Shown: positions 41,276 to 52,473 of the stretch, in pieces | How positions within the stretch are numbered: the first letter of the stretch is position 1 | Layout of the letters: each line of letters starts with the position of its first letter | Assembly (NCBI RefSeq): GCF_964204645.1 | Contig: NC_134027.1 | Coordinates: 17,350,485 to 17,410,484 of the forward strand | DNA: 60,000 bases | From: Tubulanus polymorphus | Lineage: Eukaryota > Nemertea > Palaeonemertea > Tubulaniformes > Tubulanidae | Reading direction: 5' to 3' | Program-made: the position numbers and the translations under genes | The notes under the pieces: model-generated | What the model was told of the DNA's origin: nothing | The model's input: only the letters and a program-made list of their open reading frames with translations | Databases searched by the model: none

Positions 41276-42070
41276 ATGATGATTTATCCAATATTTTTCA
41301 TACTGATGGTGATGGGTACAGGGACCGGTGCTGCGAGGGAAAGGTTGATACTCCGGAAAGATTACGGTGTCTTGTTTACGCAACAGGGCCAGATCGACAA
41401 CGCTGGGTCAGCATGGAGCCACACGTATGCTCTACCTTGGCTGCGTTATCCCCTGCCGCACATGACACCACCTTCCTGTCCGAACAACCCCGACCAAGCG
41501 TGCCAGCACCTACTTACGGCCATCAATGCCCTTGCACAACAGCGCAATAATTCGGCAGCAGATCTCAATTCAACCATAAACGAAATTAAGTCCCTAATGC
41601 CTGCACGATTATATCAAACTAAGTCAAGGTCAAAGCGAGGATTACTGAATTTTGTCGGAAGCATTTCAAGAAGCTTATTTGGTACAGCCACTGAAAGTGA
41701 AGTCGACGAGATTCGATCCCACATAGGGCAACTTGAACAATCAAATAACCTAATCAAAAATGAAGTCATTCGACAAGGGAAGGAAATGTCATCATTCATG
41801 AATGTGACATCTTCCCGTCTTGAAAATATCATGACTGGTGTAGAAAATAATCACAATTTGGTGAAAAATGTGCAATCAAATCTCCTAGAGTTGGCCAGTT
41901 TTTCTGAACAGAATAGGGTTCGAGTCACTGATTTAGAAGCTTCAGTGGCAGCAACTAGCACTTTCATTCAGTATTTCGGTATGACCTTGGAAGTATCAGC
42001 ACAATATTCACTGGAAGCAAGAGCCTGGTTAGCCGGTATACAAAACATAATCGACGGGTACCTTCCATAA
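41276..42070 (+). CDS. env: Gypsy Env, baculovirus F-like fusion protein, lacks TM anchor
   Basis: A splice-acceptor-like TCTATTTTTCAG lies directly before the ATG at 41276, as in subgenomic env mRNAs; an in-frame upstream Met is at 41237. The hydrophobic N-terminus (MMIYPIFFILMVMG) is a likely signal peptide. A furin-type site (RSKR) is followed by a hydrophobic fusion-peptide-like stretch (GLLNFVGSISRSLFG) and a heptad-type coil (about 41690-41950). The frame stops at 42070 before any membrane anchor, so the gene is probably truncated. This is a decayed endogenous element. Confidence 0.75.
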   Translation: MMIYPIFFILMVMGTGTGAARERLILRKDYGVLFTQQGQIDNAGSAWSHTYALPWLRYPLPHMTPPSCPNNPDQACQHLLTAINALAQQRNNSAADLNSTINEIKSLMPARLYQTKSRSKRGLLNFVGSISRSLFGTATESEVDEIRSHIGQLEQSNNLIKNEVIRQGKEMSSFMNVTSSRLENIMTGVENNHNLVKNVQSNLLELASFSEQNRVRVTDLEASVAATSTFIQYFGMTLEVSAQYSLEARAWLAGIQNIIDGYLP

Positions 42071-44193
42071 AACTTAATCCCGACACATATCATAGCAAAA
42101 ACGCTTAGTTCCATTCGCGAACTCCTGTCTTCAAACTACCCTGGATTTACTTTATCATACTCAAATCCAGGGCATTATTATCAAGTTCGGAATGTCCTTT
42201 ATACACGAACTGATAAAGCTATATATATATATAAATGTTAAATTTCCAATTTCTAAAATGAGTACTATTTTCGATGTATTTGCAATAGCAGCTATGCCAG
42301 TACCAGTGAATGCCTCCTCCCATAATTGTACACTAATTCGACACTTGCCTGATTACATAGGCGTCACCAAATTTTCGGCGGCACGACTTACCTGAATTAA
42401 CCAGAATGTCATGGTGCGCGTACATCCAATTAATGAAAATTATTAACTCTAACTATTTTGATACTTATCTATATCTTTCATTCCCGGATGGTAAAATGAT
42501 TGCACTTCAGACACTTGATTAAGTTTACCCAACCACTAAACCTTAATAATCATTAGTTACACGTACTCACAAAAGTCTTTTGCAGATCGTGAATATCCAT
42601 TACTGCTGCGACACTAGCTCAGAGATATCCTTTTGTCAAACTACTCATATCTTTCAAATTCTATAACAAAATTTTATGAGAGAGCTTCCTACAATGTTTT
42701 ATTTTGTCTAATCCAAAACGTTCTTTTGCAGGTGCAACAGCTTAAGTTTTTCTTGTTTTTGTTTTTTTTTGCATTACGCTATCGTTAAGCTAACTATCTT
42801 TTCCTAACTAATATCGGTATCATCCATTTGCGCGTTTGATATGGGAAAGCATGGAGGTAGTTTAATATATCAATTTGACCTATAATCTATGTAAATGACT
42901 CGCATGCGATATAGTCTCAGGTCGATGTCACATCTCCGTCAGAAGTCACACCCTAAATAGTCTCTGAGGAAAACCACAGACGCCAAGTGCCCACAATGCG
43001 GTCTTCGAATACGAGGCCTCTTCCACAAACAAGTTCTTCCAGACGTATCGGTACTCCACATTGTTTACACCGGAGACAGCGATGATAAATCGTAAGAAGT
43101 CATCAACTCTATCTAAAGAAGTTATCGCACCAAGCTGACCTTTGTCAGACTCACTACGAGATGGACTGTAGATGTGAACGTGACAACTAGACATTGCTGG
43201 CCCCACCTGCGTCAACATAGGTGGTAAGCCCAATGTCGAATAACCAACAACACACGTCATGTCGAACCGTCCACAAACCTGTAGTCTCAAGAACATCCGA
43301 TGGAGAGACGTCCACAAACCTGTATCGAAGCCTGTTGTCCGGCATAGATGTCTAAACCTGATGTCTCGGAGACTAACAAAGTGTGCGCTGTGCACTATAT
43401 CAAATGCTAGCCTTTGCATAACTATATTTGGCTAACACTCTTTGCTTTTCCTCTGGAGTGGTTCCTCCAGCACAGAAATAACCCGGGAGTTAACCCACTC
43501 TCGTCAAGGAGAAAGGGCTAATTGTATGGTTGATACCGTTTGGGGTTTTCTGAGTCCTCTCCCCAACACAGAACAAAGAGGATCGGCTGTTGCTAATGTT
43601 TATTTTTATTTTACAAAACGCGTGCCTCTGTGTCAGCCCGCCTTTTATTAGATATATTTAGTATACTTATTATCGTGTATGTGGAACTTGATACTTACTT
43701 AGTTACTATCGCGCCATAGTTTTCATTTATTTTCGTGCGTGCAGTCCACTTATTGGACTTTGATATTTATTTTAGAAGTGACAATGATATTTACTGCCGT
43801 ACTGACCACATTACTATTATTGACAACCTATACGCCTATCTTTAGATGGGTTAAATTCCATTCATATGAATCATGTACTATCTTTGTTTATTTCTCCTGA
43901 TGACGCTTAATTGTTGAGTGGTGGACCTGTATACATTTTTTTCGTGTGTCTACGTCTTCTTGCTACAATGATAAGTCGTTAGTGTCATCCGCGTAATTTA
44001 AGTGTCTTCCAGGTTTTCATCCCACTGATAATTGCGTGTTTAAAGGGGAGAATATCATGCAGTATATATGGTTACTTTTCATGTTTGGATCTTTTATCGA
44101 GTAGCGGTTTTTCACTCGTTGTCAATAGTTTTTTTTTCGTCGGTGTAGTTTAATTTTGAGATTCGAGGACGAATCAAGTGAAGGTGGGGCATA
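42071..44193. other. Non-coding or decayed stretch between env and 3' LTR
   Basis: About 2.1 kb. Short (TA)n at about 42220. An open stretch of 157 codons on the minus strand (42946-43419) lacks recognisable motifs and overlaps a local duplication of CGTCCACAAACCTGTA (about 43266 and 43308). The end of env may be decayed here. A purine-rich tract AAGTGAAGGTGGGGCA (44176-44191) before the LTR is a good polypurine tract. Confidence 0.5.
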
Positions 44194-44545
44194 TGATACA
44201 GAGGATAGTATTTATTTAATATCTAAGTCATTATTCAGTTTTCATTACAAACATATTATACTATATTTCCGTATGTTAATCATATCAAAAGCAATATCGT
44301 CTTTATCTCTTTAATCCTAACCGTCCACTTCGCTCGGCACTGGTCATTCGGACTTTGTCCTACTGACGTCTGGCCATTGTCTAGTGGAGCAATATAAATT
44401 CATGTCTCTCTATTCCTCGCTCTCTTTTTCTTTGGCTCTCGTTCTCTCTCTGAGCTCTTTTGTCTTTGACTCGTTTCAACAATAAATCAAGCTTTAAATT
44501 ATTTCAATATCGTTTGTGTTTGGTGACTATTCTGAGCTAGTTCCA
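44194..44545 (+). repeat. 3' LTR of the env-bearing Gypsy element
   Basis: Starts TGATACAGAGG just after a polypurine tract and ends CTAGTTCCA; TG..CA ends, about 352 bp. Internal features are GCAATATAAATTCATG (TATA-like, near 44390) and CAATAAATCAAG (polyadenylation signal, near 44480). The next base is Polinton spacer. The 5' partner is missing, so ends are inferred from motifs. Confidence 0.65.
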
Positions 44546-45091
44546 GGTATCAAATGATTAATTTAGATTTTAAAATCTCATTCAACTCATCTCCACACAT
44601 TTTCTTAGTTTTCGATTCCTTGAGTCCCAACAGCAATTTAAGGTGTGTTGCTGGTAATTGTGGTAATACTGGTATGCGCGGTAATTGTTTATTATGTATT
44701 ACATCGCTCAGAATTGTCACCATTTCTTGATGATAGCCCAAATGTTCTTGTAATTTTTGTATAAAGTAAAGTACCCCCTTTCCCTACTTCATAATAACTA
44801 CAAAAAACAGTACTTACATTTAGAACTGTAAACTGTAACTCCTAATTGTGTTTCGAGAGAGAATATCCTATGCGTCTTGTATATGCGAATGTTGATTTCT
44901 AACTGCCAACGTGGCGCACGTTCGACCAAACTGATTATTTCTGTACGTTTGCCTCGATGGTAACTGGCGTTCTTTTATGATGGAATTGATTAATTCTTTA
45001 CAATTGAAAACAATCATGCGACAGATGTTTTAGTAAACAACTATATACATACAGGGCTCAAATAGAGTTGCCGGTTTTCGAACCACTGATT
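44546..45091 (-). pseudogene. Copy B spacer gene and 5' exon (inverted)
   Basis: The minus strand shows part of the spacer protein (HQEMVTILSDVIHNKQLP..LKESKTKKMCGDELNE, 44741-44550) in a single uninterrupted frame across the point broken in copy A. The segment from intron to exon 2 start is partly deleted near 44765. The donor GTAAGTA is kept at 44811-44817, preceded by TTACAGTTCTAAAT. The rest (to about 45085) is the spacer/promoter homologous to 500-800. Confidence 0.65.
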
Positions 45092-45429
45092 ACCCAGGTT
45101 GCACAATCACGTTGTATAAACGTTGAGACAGTTATATTTTCAACATTCCAACGTTGTCAAACAACGTTGCGACAACGTCGGGACAACGTTATTCTGTTCA
45201 GTCGTATTTTGGTTGGCACAACGTTTTCTCCCAACATTCAGCTAACGTTAATAAATAACGATTTCTTAACATTGTACCAACGCCAGAAAAAGGCCAAAAA
45301 GCTCTTCAAAACGGAAAAATTTCAAATTTCAAATATTGAATACTTTAATCAAACAAATAAGTACATAAAATGGCGTCATCAAAATTCATCATCAGTTTCG
45401 ACTGGTGCTGGGGCTGCTTCTGTAAAATA

Positions 45430-45606
45430 AAAACAATTGTTCATTAGTAGTTGTTCGTTTTAGCATAAACTCTGGGCTTCATGCTCACCAGGCTCAAGTG
45501 TAAAATTAGAGAATGGACATACTCATTTGGTATTTTACAATAACATTGGGAAAATGATTATGTAAAACATTAAAGTTACAATAAAGAAGAAATTGAATTG
45601 AATTGT
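45430..45606 (+). repeat. Probable non-LTR retrotransposon 3' tail
   Basis: Ends AATAAAGAAGAAATTGAATTGAATTG after a TGTAAAAC..TTAAAGTTAC stretch. A related tail, inverted, is at 54236-54330 (TTCAATTCAATTCTTTATTG). Short (TTCAA/GAATT) end repeats are typical of LINE or SINE 3' ends. No ORF. Confidence 0.5.
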
Positions 45607-45659
45607 GCAGGCGGTCGGTCGGTTATGAGCCTAGATATTACCGTAAGGCCCAGTTAATA

Positions 45660-45835
45660 GACGGAGCCGGGCGCCCCTGGCGCTCGGAGGACGTCCCTTT
45701 GGTAAACGCGTATATGTGGATACTGCGAAGTGTCTTTTTAACCGAATCTGACTTACTGGCAAAGTCAGAAAAAAATGACGTCAGAGTACGTCCGGTTTGA
45801 AGTTCACGGGGAAATCGGAAGTAGAATTACGTCAC
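45660..45835 (-). repeat. Dispersed repeat, copy 2
   Basis: Reverse complement of 26560-26785: CTTTGGTAAACGCGTATATG, GAGGACGTCC, CTGACTT..GCAAAGTCAGAAAAAA and TTCACGGGGAAATCGGAAGTAG. It is embedded in the TA-flanked element, whereas copy 1 is beside the AT-rich block. The following sequence to about 46300 is GC-richer with no ORF. Confidence 0.7.
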
Positions 45836-47526
45836 GCTAAAATCCGCAGCGAAGTAACTAAAATCCGGCAACTTTTGGATCGGGAGATTTCAGAATGTAT
45901 TTATTTCGTGAAATTTCGATCAAGATAGGATCGTTGAATCGTTTAACAATGAACCGCGTTGATCGAACGAGTTCAAAATAACTGAAATTCCCTTAGCAAC
46001 CGGGAGCGAATTCAAACGCGCCCGGTCCAGGGCATCGCGCACGGGTTCGAATGCCGGAGAATTACGCTCTAGCGCTCACGTACAGCAGTCAACCCCAGCC
46101 GCAGCACTGAAATATTTAATTATCTTATCAAATTAAATGACTCTAAGACAGTGATGAGAGTCGCGTTAGACTGAGTCGTACGAATCGCTTAAAATTTCAC
46201 GGTAGCGCGGCGGATCGCCGATCGGTCTCGCTCGAGCAGCAGCTACATCGCGGTCGGCAACAACATTTAGTGTCTCCGCCCTTCTTTCACCAAATAAGGA
46301 ATTCGGTACCGCTAGCCACGTGCACTGCTTATCTACTTGAGCCGTAGATTCCCGGTACTCGACATTACCGGAGGATTAGAAACAAATGAATATTTTTCGT
46401 AAGAGAAATCAATTTTTGAATTTTCTTGCTTAATTAATTCGATTCTTTCTGGCAGGAAATAATTTTCCGATTGATGCGTCTCAGTCTGGCTCAGTTTCAC
46501 TTCGAAATGTCGGTTACATAGTGGTTTTGCAAAGTGGTTTAAACCATCGAATAATTCTTGATACACTCATCTAAATCGAAATAGTTTTTAGCAGTGATAA
46601 GCAGAGCCACGGGTAAGCCAAAGACCAAAAATTAATATTAATAAATAATTCAGTTGGAAAATTGGGTCAAGTCTTTTTCTGGCAGAAAATTGAATTTCAT
46701 TATCTAAGAAGCCCAAATTTTCTATAACCAGAAATGAATCAAACCTAAGAGTTGCAGTTTCATCATCTTTCCCCCTCCCCCAACCCTCTGGCATTATTTT
46801 TTTCATTTTTCCAAGTTTTATCCAAGAATTGATATGCTTTGGGCCCAAAGTACAATTTCAATTTGAAATAAAATTGATCAAAGTTACTTTCCAGTTCCAT
46901 GGGATTGACTACAATTAATTTTCTCTGTGTTCCTAGTCACTGACAATATTTTGAGTGTATTTCGTTATACACTCAAAATACACAATACGAAATACACGAA
47001 ATCAAATTAAATCAAGCTGTGACGAAGCGTCCGTCACTTAGATTTCATCTATTACATATTAACAATATGTGAATGAACACACAATACCTCAAAAGAATAT
47101 GAAGTTCGTCGACCATGATAGACCTAACACAATAGGATATTGAACTTTAAAACTTCGTGAAAACTCGCTTTTGTAATAATGCTGATTGTATCCAGACAAA
47201 GAGATGCGCGGTCAACACTATTTCGCACTACTCAGTAGCTGTTGCTCTTGAAAGTAAAATTCACGATAATGCGTTTCGAATCCCAGTTTTACAGAATAAT
47301 ATTTCAATATTTTTTCTACAATTTTCCGATTCAGTAATTAGAAATTAATAATTGACAAAATACATTTCTCTTAAATCACTGAATTCAAAAAAGTTTTAAT
47401 TCCTATAATATGTAACGTTGATAAAACGTTAAGACAACGTTTTGCTGCTAACGTCAACTGCTGCTAATCAACAACTTCAGGCTAACGTTGCATAACGTTG
47501 TGAAAACGTTATGTGCAACCTGGGTA

Positions 47527-48182
47527 AAGCCTCAGAATGCGATTGATTCTGTCTTTGATAATTCCATAATTCAACAAATGTCTTTGCTTTAACCAACTGG
47601 TCTAAATACAACTGTATATCTAGTTCATTACCTTTCCTGATATTTTCCTTCTTTTCAAGAGGTCTCAGGTTTATCCAATTCCAGATCAGCTTTTGATTGT
47701 ATTCATCATTCATGTTGAATTTAGATATTGGTTACACGTGATCAATATGAAAATAATCACCATAATTATCTATATTCATTTTATCATCGAATTGAAAAAT
47801 TTAAAATCCATGATTTGAGAAATTCATCTGAACAACCCAACAAATTAGATAGTGTTTCTGAATGCGTTTCTTTGTTGAATAATTGTGTTAATCTAGACCT
47901 TAAACATTGTTTCATTTTAAAATTAAGATCTGTTTTATATCTTTCTCTCATATATTCTGTCATATAATCATTATAATGTTCTCTATTATCTGCTCGATAT
48001 TGATTAGTATATAGTTTAATACAAGTTTTGCAGCAATATTGAAAACCATCTTTGCTAATCTTACGTTTACTAAATGCTGTTATAGCTAATTTATCTAATT
48101 CAAATGTAGAACATTTCTTATAGTATATATTTATAACGCCAGCGTTATTTGTAATATTGATTTGTGATTGTGCTGGCTCCAT
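47527..48182 (-). pseudogene. HNH endonuclease, copy B
   Basis: Start at 48182 (MEPAQSQINITNNAGVINIYY) after the early-type motif (CTAAAATCAATTTTAGTAAA). The zinc-binding N-terminus (CSTFELDKLA.., CCKTCIKLY; the first Cys pair is damaged) is present. An indel near 47805 shifts the frame and a TAA replaces the codon after HIDHV in the nuclease core. The C-terminus is lost to the TA-flanked element. Inactive. Confidence 0.8.
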
Positions 48183-48224
48183 TTATTATACATATTCTTT
48201 ACTAAAATTGATTTTAGAAGTTAC

Positions 48225-48566
48225 TAGTAACAGGGATAATAGGCTTTCAAGCCAAAGGTCGAACGGTCGAGCTCATTAAAAAACAAAACATTAAAAGTAA
48301 TTTAAAACTATAATATATTTTCATAACCGTGTGTATTATAACTAAATATTTATTCTAAGATATTAATAATTTAAATTTTAAAAGCATATTGTATTAAATC
48401 ACAAATTCATATAATCAAATATATTTTAATAATAATTATTCTATTATTCAACTGAAATACACACGGTTATGAAAATATATTATAGTTTTAAATTACTTTT
48501 AATATTTGTTATTAATGAACTCGACCATTCAACCTTTAACCTGAAAGCCTATTATCCCTATTACTC
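48225..48566. mobile_element. Palindromic terminal or MITE-like element, copy 2
   Basis: Outer ends AGTAACAGGGATAATAGGC and inverse GCCTATTATCCCTATTACT. Arms of about 115 bp end in CATAACCGTGTGTAT. The core matches copy 1 in reverse orientation but lacks the extra 70-bp hairpin. The right flank (TTAAAATATTCATGTAAATGAATAACATTTAAA) matches the left flank of copy 1, so element plus 40-bp flank travel as one unit. It separates copy B (HNH end) from copy C (ATPase). Confidence 0.75.
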
Positions 48567-48663
48567 TTAAAATATTCATGTAAATGAATAACATTTAAAT
48601 TGACAGATTATTCAATATAAAAGTGTAAGCTCTTATAGAATAGATATATAGATATATAAATAG

Positions 48664-49275
48664 TTATTTTATAAATTTATATTCATATGGAAATTGTAGT
48701 CTCAGTAATAATTTTGAACCTTTATTATTCTTTAATTTATTCATATATTCATCATGTAATTCAGTAGGTATAATTTGATTTTCTTCCAATGATTGTTGCA
48801 TAGATTTTCTATCTTTGTTATAAAATAAAACTAGAAATCTTATATTCTCCCTAAAGTCTTTAACAATTGAATTATATTTTTGATTTAAAACCTATGTTGT
48901 TATACCAAAATGTCTCCCAGAGAAAGCTAGATAACATAACTCACTTTCTCTAACTTTTGAATCATGTAAATTAGTGCAATCATCTACAATGAATAATGTA
49001 TTTGATCCTTTATAAGTATCAATTGCTATTTTTATACAATTATCTAAATTTTCTTTTACTGTTTTAGGATTTAATATAATAAACTTTTTCATCTTAACTA
49101 TATCTCTATTATATGTTTTATTCATTTCATAAGTAGGACAGAATAATATTATGTTATCAAAATGATTCTTATAAATAGTTTCTAACAAATCTAATATGAA
49201 ATGTGTTTTACCACAAATGGTTACACCAGTAACTAACATATTATGAGGTTCAAATATAAATAAATCTTTATTCAT
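48664..49275 (-). pseudogene. Packaging ATPase, copy C, nonsense mutation
   Basis: Same as 4301-4912 with Walker A GVTICGKTHF and Walker B LFIVDDC. A TAG at about 48892 replaces the Trp after GITT; the rest of the frame to 48664 is otherwise kept (RFLVLFYNKD, QFPYEYKFIK). The start overlaps the integrase end by 8 bases. Confidence 0.85.
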
Positions 49276-50358
49276 TTATTCTTTTAACTTTACTAGATAA
49301 AATCCATTCATTAAATTTATCATCATATCCTTTATATTTCACCAAAGAATACTTTTTTCCTTTAAGAGTTTTTGTTTTCAATACTTTTTCTATTTTGTAT
49401 TCTATTTCATCTGGATTTGGTACAAGTGATAATTCTTGTTCATAGAAATAACCTAATATTTCTTCATCTTTTATATCTTCTAATTTATAAACAAATGGTT
49501 TAGTTAATATTATCTTTTTAATCTTAAATATTTCTTCAGTAAAATTTGGAGTATAACCTTTATAAAATGTTTTTCTATATTTAGATATTCTTACGTGTTG
49601 TCCAATTTTGAATATAGGTTCACCGAAATCATGTGTAACAAATGCTCCATATAAATTATTCCAATCTATTTCTGAATTATCTTCTTTTCTAGCTTGTATA
49701 GGTTTCATATTTATAGAACTATGTTTAGAATTATTATAACCTTTAACTAAATCATCTAACACATCGATATATTTATATGTTTCATTAGCAGTAAAATATT
49801 TCCACATTCTAGTTTTCAATGTTTTATTAAATCTTTCTATAATAGATGCTTTTTATCTGAATGTGTTGAAAAATAATCTACATCGTTATCAGATAATAGT
49901 TTTTTGAAATGTTTGTTATAAAATTCCTTACCTTCATCAAATTGTATCTTATCTGGAATAGCTTCTTTAAATATAGATTTAAAAGCATTTGTTACTTCTA
50001 TTCCAGTTTTATTTTTGATTGGAATTGACCATGCGTATCTACTGAATATGTCTATAACATTTAATATCCAGAAATATCCTTTGTTGTATTCCTCTAAGTT
50101 CTTCATGTCAATTAAATCTGCTTGCCATTGTTGATCGATATATGAAACCATAACTTTTCTTGTTAAATAAGTTTTATCCATTTTCTTGTGGATTTGATAT
50201 GTTGGTTGATTTTGTAACCATGATTTTAATTCGCTATATTTTATATCACCATTTTCATTATCAGATTTAATTTTATTCCATAATTCTGAAACGTTAGAAT
50301 ATGATACTTCACTTTCTGGGTTATAATATAAATCTCTTAAATATTGTTCTTTTTTCAT
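49268..50358 (-). pseudogene. Polinton integrase, copy C, core frameshift
   Basis: N-terminal 173 residues (50358-49837) include the first two Asp residues of the DDE triad (WQADLIDM, IQFDEGKEF). A one-base difference from copy A near 49850 shifts the frame just before the catalytic Glu segment. The rest continues in frame from 49819 to 49268 and, unlike copy A, keeps the chromodomain-like end (VKYKGYDDKFNEW). Confidence 0.85.
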
Positions 50359-50364
50359 CTTATT

Positions 50365-50736
50365 TTAATCCATTAATAATAATTTAGATTTAGTTTCAAT
50401 GACTTTATGATTTGACTTATTTTCTGGTATGATAGGTTTATTGTCATTGGAATCATTATTGTTATAATCAGATTTATACTTATATTCATATATTACACCG
50501 GATAATATAATAACTGTTACTAATCCAATTGTAATATATAATTTATAATTACTTCCAGCATTAGAAGAATCAGATGGATTATTATTTGAATCAATATCAG
50601 ATAAAGTCTGTGATTCATTTATATCAGTTAATTTCTTTTTCTTAGCTTTTTTTAATTCTGAAGATCTTTTACCTAATTCTCTTGCCCATTTAATTTGTTT
50701 CTCTGATCTAGGCTTCTTCTTAACGCTATCACTCAT
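50365..50736 (-). CDS. Small basic single-TM protein, copy C
   Basis: 123 residues, intact, about 93% identical to 2849-3217. Basic N-terminus, Ser/Asn linker, TM (YITIGLVTVIILSGVIY). Extra Asn residues in the tail (YNNNDSND). The start overlaps the preceding gene's end by 8 bases. Confidence 0.65.
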   Translation of the reverse strand: MSDSVKKKPRSEKQIKWARELGKRSSELKKAKKKKLTDINESQTLSDIDSNNNPSDSSNAGSNYKLYITIGLVTVIILSGVIYEYKYKSDYNNNDSNDNKPIIPENKSNHKVIETKSKLLLMD

Positions 50737-51106
50737 TTATTTTAGTTAATTTTTGTTCTGATTCATTTTCTGTTTCGACGTTTGGTTGTAGTACATCTGT
50801 TTCATTCTTACCTGATTTACATTCCATAGGCTTGATGTTCGAAAATGTAATGACGCGAGTAGAAATTAATGTCATAACCGATCCTAATTGAAATGAAGCA
50901 TATCCAACCCATTTTTGTAATTCAGTCATAACTAAATAGTCATTTTTCAAATCACTATATAATTTATTTTCATCATCAATTGGCATTAACTGGTTACATA
51001 ACTTAGAATAACATTTGACAATACCATCTGAAATAGAATCATTTATTCTAGCTAATCTTGACTCTTCATAAATCTTAAAATATTTTATTACTTTATCTGG
51101 TTTCAT
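50729..51106 (-). CDS. Small membrane-associated Polinton protein, copy C
   Basis: 125 residues, intact, the full-length form of 2479-2856. Hydrophobic stretch FQLGSVMTLISTRVITF near residues 75-92, with Arg in place of the Gly of copy A. It lies 6 bases downstream of the 72-residue gene and overlaps the next start. Confidence 0.65.
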   Translation of the reverse strand: MKPDKVIKYFKIYEESRLARINDSISDGIVKCYSKLCNQLMPIDDENKLYSDLKNDYLVMTELQKWVGYASFQLGSVMTLISTRVITFSNIKPMECKSGKNETDVLQPNVETENESEQKLTKINE

Positions 51107-51112
51107 AGCATC

Positions 51113-51331
51113 TTATTCTTGAAAAGTTATTATTTTTCCCAAGAAATCCTTAGTTTTTCCACCGGCAATCAATAGTTCTAGATGATGCTTACAATATAAG
51201 TAGTATTCATAATCAATATTGTTATTAACTTGAATAGAATTAGAAACAACTGTATCTTTATTATCACTTATACCCAAATCATCTAATGTCTTTTCAATAT
51301 CAATACTATTCTTACTCGATTTCTTTGACAT
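51113..51331 (-). CDS. Small polar protein, 72 residues, absent from copy A
   Basis: Begins MSKKSSKNSIDIEKTLDDLGI and contains a YEYYLYCKHHLELL segment with Cys and His. First gene of the cassette in this copy; 6 bases upstream of the next start. Upstream sequence is shared with copy A, where the gene itself is deleted. No family recognised. Confidence 0.5.
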   Translation of the reverse strand: MSKKSSKNSIDIEKTLDDLGISDNKDTVVSNSIQVNNNIDYEYYLYCKHHLELLIAGGKTKDFLGKIITFQE

Positions 51332-51436
51332 TTATATTAGAGAAATTTAATAAGAAAAATATAATAAGTATTCTTCAAATGATACTAGTATCTCTTTAGA
51401 TTAATACTAGCTTAGTTAAAGGTAAAGAATTTTAGT

Positions 51437-51524
51437 ATTAGTTATTGTTTTTTTAGTATTTTTTATTTTTGATATAAAGTATTCTTTTGAAAAGAAAATA
51501 TTAAAAAAAACAATAACTAATACT
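51437..51524. repeat. Hairpin with long A/T arms in the cassette leader
   Basis: GTATTAGTTATTGTTTTTTT near 51437 pairs with AAAAAAAACAATAACTAATAC ending near 51524, with a second pairing layer (TAGTATTTT/AAAATATTA) and a 30-base loop. Only one arm is recognisable in copy A (about 2248-2262). Confidence 0.6.
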
Positions 51525-51606
51525 AGCTAGTTGAAGATATGTAATTTTAAATACTTTTTATTTAAATTAGAATTTAGATTATCTCACTACTATTGTTTAT
51601 CTATAG

Positions 51607-51713
51607 GAGCAGTAATTATAACTGTCCAGATAAGTCATTTCGGATTCTTGATAATAAATCCTAAAACTGAAAATAAATTCAAAGAAACGACTGGTGGAAA
51701 TACTATTTCATAA
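51607..51713 (+). CDS. Conserved antisense terminal exon, copy C
   Basis: Same 35-codon exon as 2086-2192, antisense to the cassette, after an acceptor-like TTATCTATAG. The open frame can be traced back to 51531, but the 5' part is not shared with copy A, which supports the exon start at the acceptor. Confidence 0.4.
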
Positions 51714-52473
51714 ACACACATGTATTTTATTCTACAATCATTATCGATTTCCACATTCCAAGCCGCTCCTGAGAGGAGCGGTAAGTTATGCGTGGAATGC
51801 AGGAATCAATAAAGTACAATACAACATCTGTCACTGCGATATTAACAATAGCTGAATATAGAATAATAGAAAATGCAATTAGGGTAAATATAATGCATTG
51901 AAAGCCTATACAGTATGGCTAAACTGCTACAGTCTCATGAGTTGAAATATCCATTATTTCTGATTCCACATCCATCTATCTTCACTTTCTTGATTCAATG
52001 GTCTGCATTTTGTTATCTAAAAGATAAATATCTAGCGTAGAATAAAACTAACTTGAAGTTGTAGTTGTAAAATATTAATTACATCACTTAAACATAGCCA
52101 TTTGTGACGCATCTTACCAAAATAAGTTTTACATGTTAAACGTTTCCCGGCGCTTAATAACAACAAAAACAGTACTTACATTTATAACTGTAAACTCCTA
52201 AAATTGTGTTTATAGAGAGAATATCCTATACGTTCCTATGCTTATGTGCTGCGCGTTTATAACTGCCAGTTATTCACTAGCTAAACACTGTCTGGTGCAA
52301 CAGATGTTCCTTCCTTTGTAATATAATTGATTAATCCTTTTCAACTGAAATAGCACATTCGATCAATATTCAAATGAGGTACACCCTATTCAACTGATGT
52401 TTTTGTAAACAACCTAATACAATTACATACAGGCGGTTTGACATAGATCGAGAGTAACCGGTTTTCTAAGCGT
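51714..52473 (-). promoter_or_regulatory. Copy C spacer with conserved donor site
   Basis: No intact ORF; the spacer protein's exon 2 is missing. The donor GTAAGTACTG (minus strand, at 52173-52179) and preceding 5' exon are kept, as is the block with TTTCAACTGAAATAGCACA (52339-52357). A perfect hairpin CCGCTCC-TGA-GAGGAGCGG lies at about 51762-51781, followed by GTAAGT, on the plus strand. Confidence 0.5.

Larger units (their letters stand above)
35160..44545 (+). mobile_element. Env-bearing Gypsy retrotransposon (Metaviridae-like), 5'-truncated
   Basis: Order is protease C-terminus, linker, RT, RNase H, integrase, Env and a 3' LTR, all on the plus strand. The 5' LTR, gag and protease start are missing. 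A 2.36-kb foldback element interrupts the start of RT. The Gypsy body replaces the capsid, zinc-finger and integrase-ATPase part of Polinton copy B. Confidence 0.85.
45093..47524. mobile_element. TA-flanked DNA element with AACGTTG iterations
   Basis: Terminal CCCAGGTTGCACA and inverse TGTGCAACCTGGG lie between TA dinucleotides (45091-45092 and 47525-47526). Both ends are packed with AACGTTG/CAACGTT motifs (45110-45260 and 47405-47515). It interrupts the C-terminal end of HNH copy B. The interior shows no transposase; it holds a LINE-like tail, the dispersed repeat and GC-rich sequence. A non-autonomous carrier element is likely. Confidence 0.75.

Noticed and set aside
42946-43419. 157-codon ORF on the minus strand after env
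   Set aside because: No motif, no relative elsewhere in the window, overlaps a local direct repeat; looks like chance open frame.
45068-45430. 120-codon ORF at the left end of the TA-flanked element
   Set aside because: Its sequence is mostly the AACGTTG iterations; not shared with any other copy.
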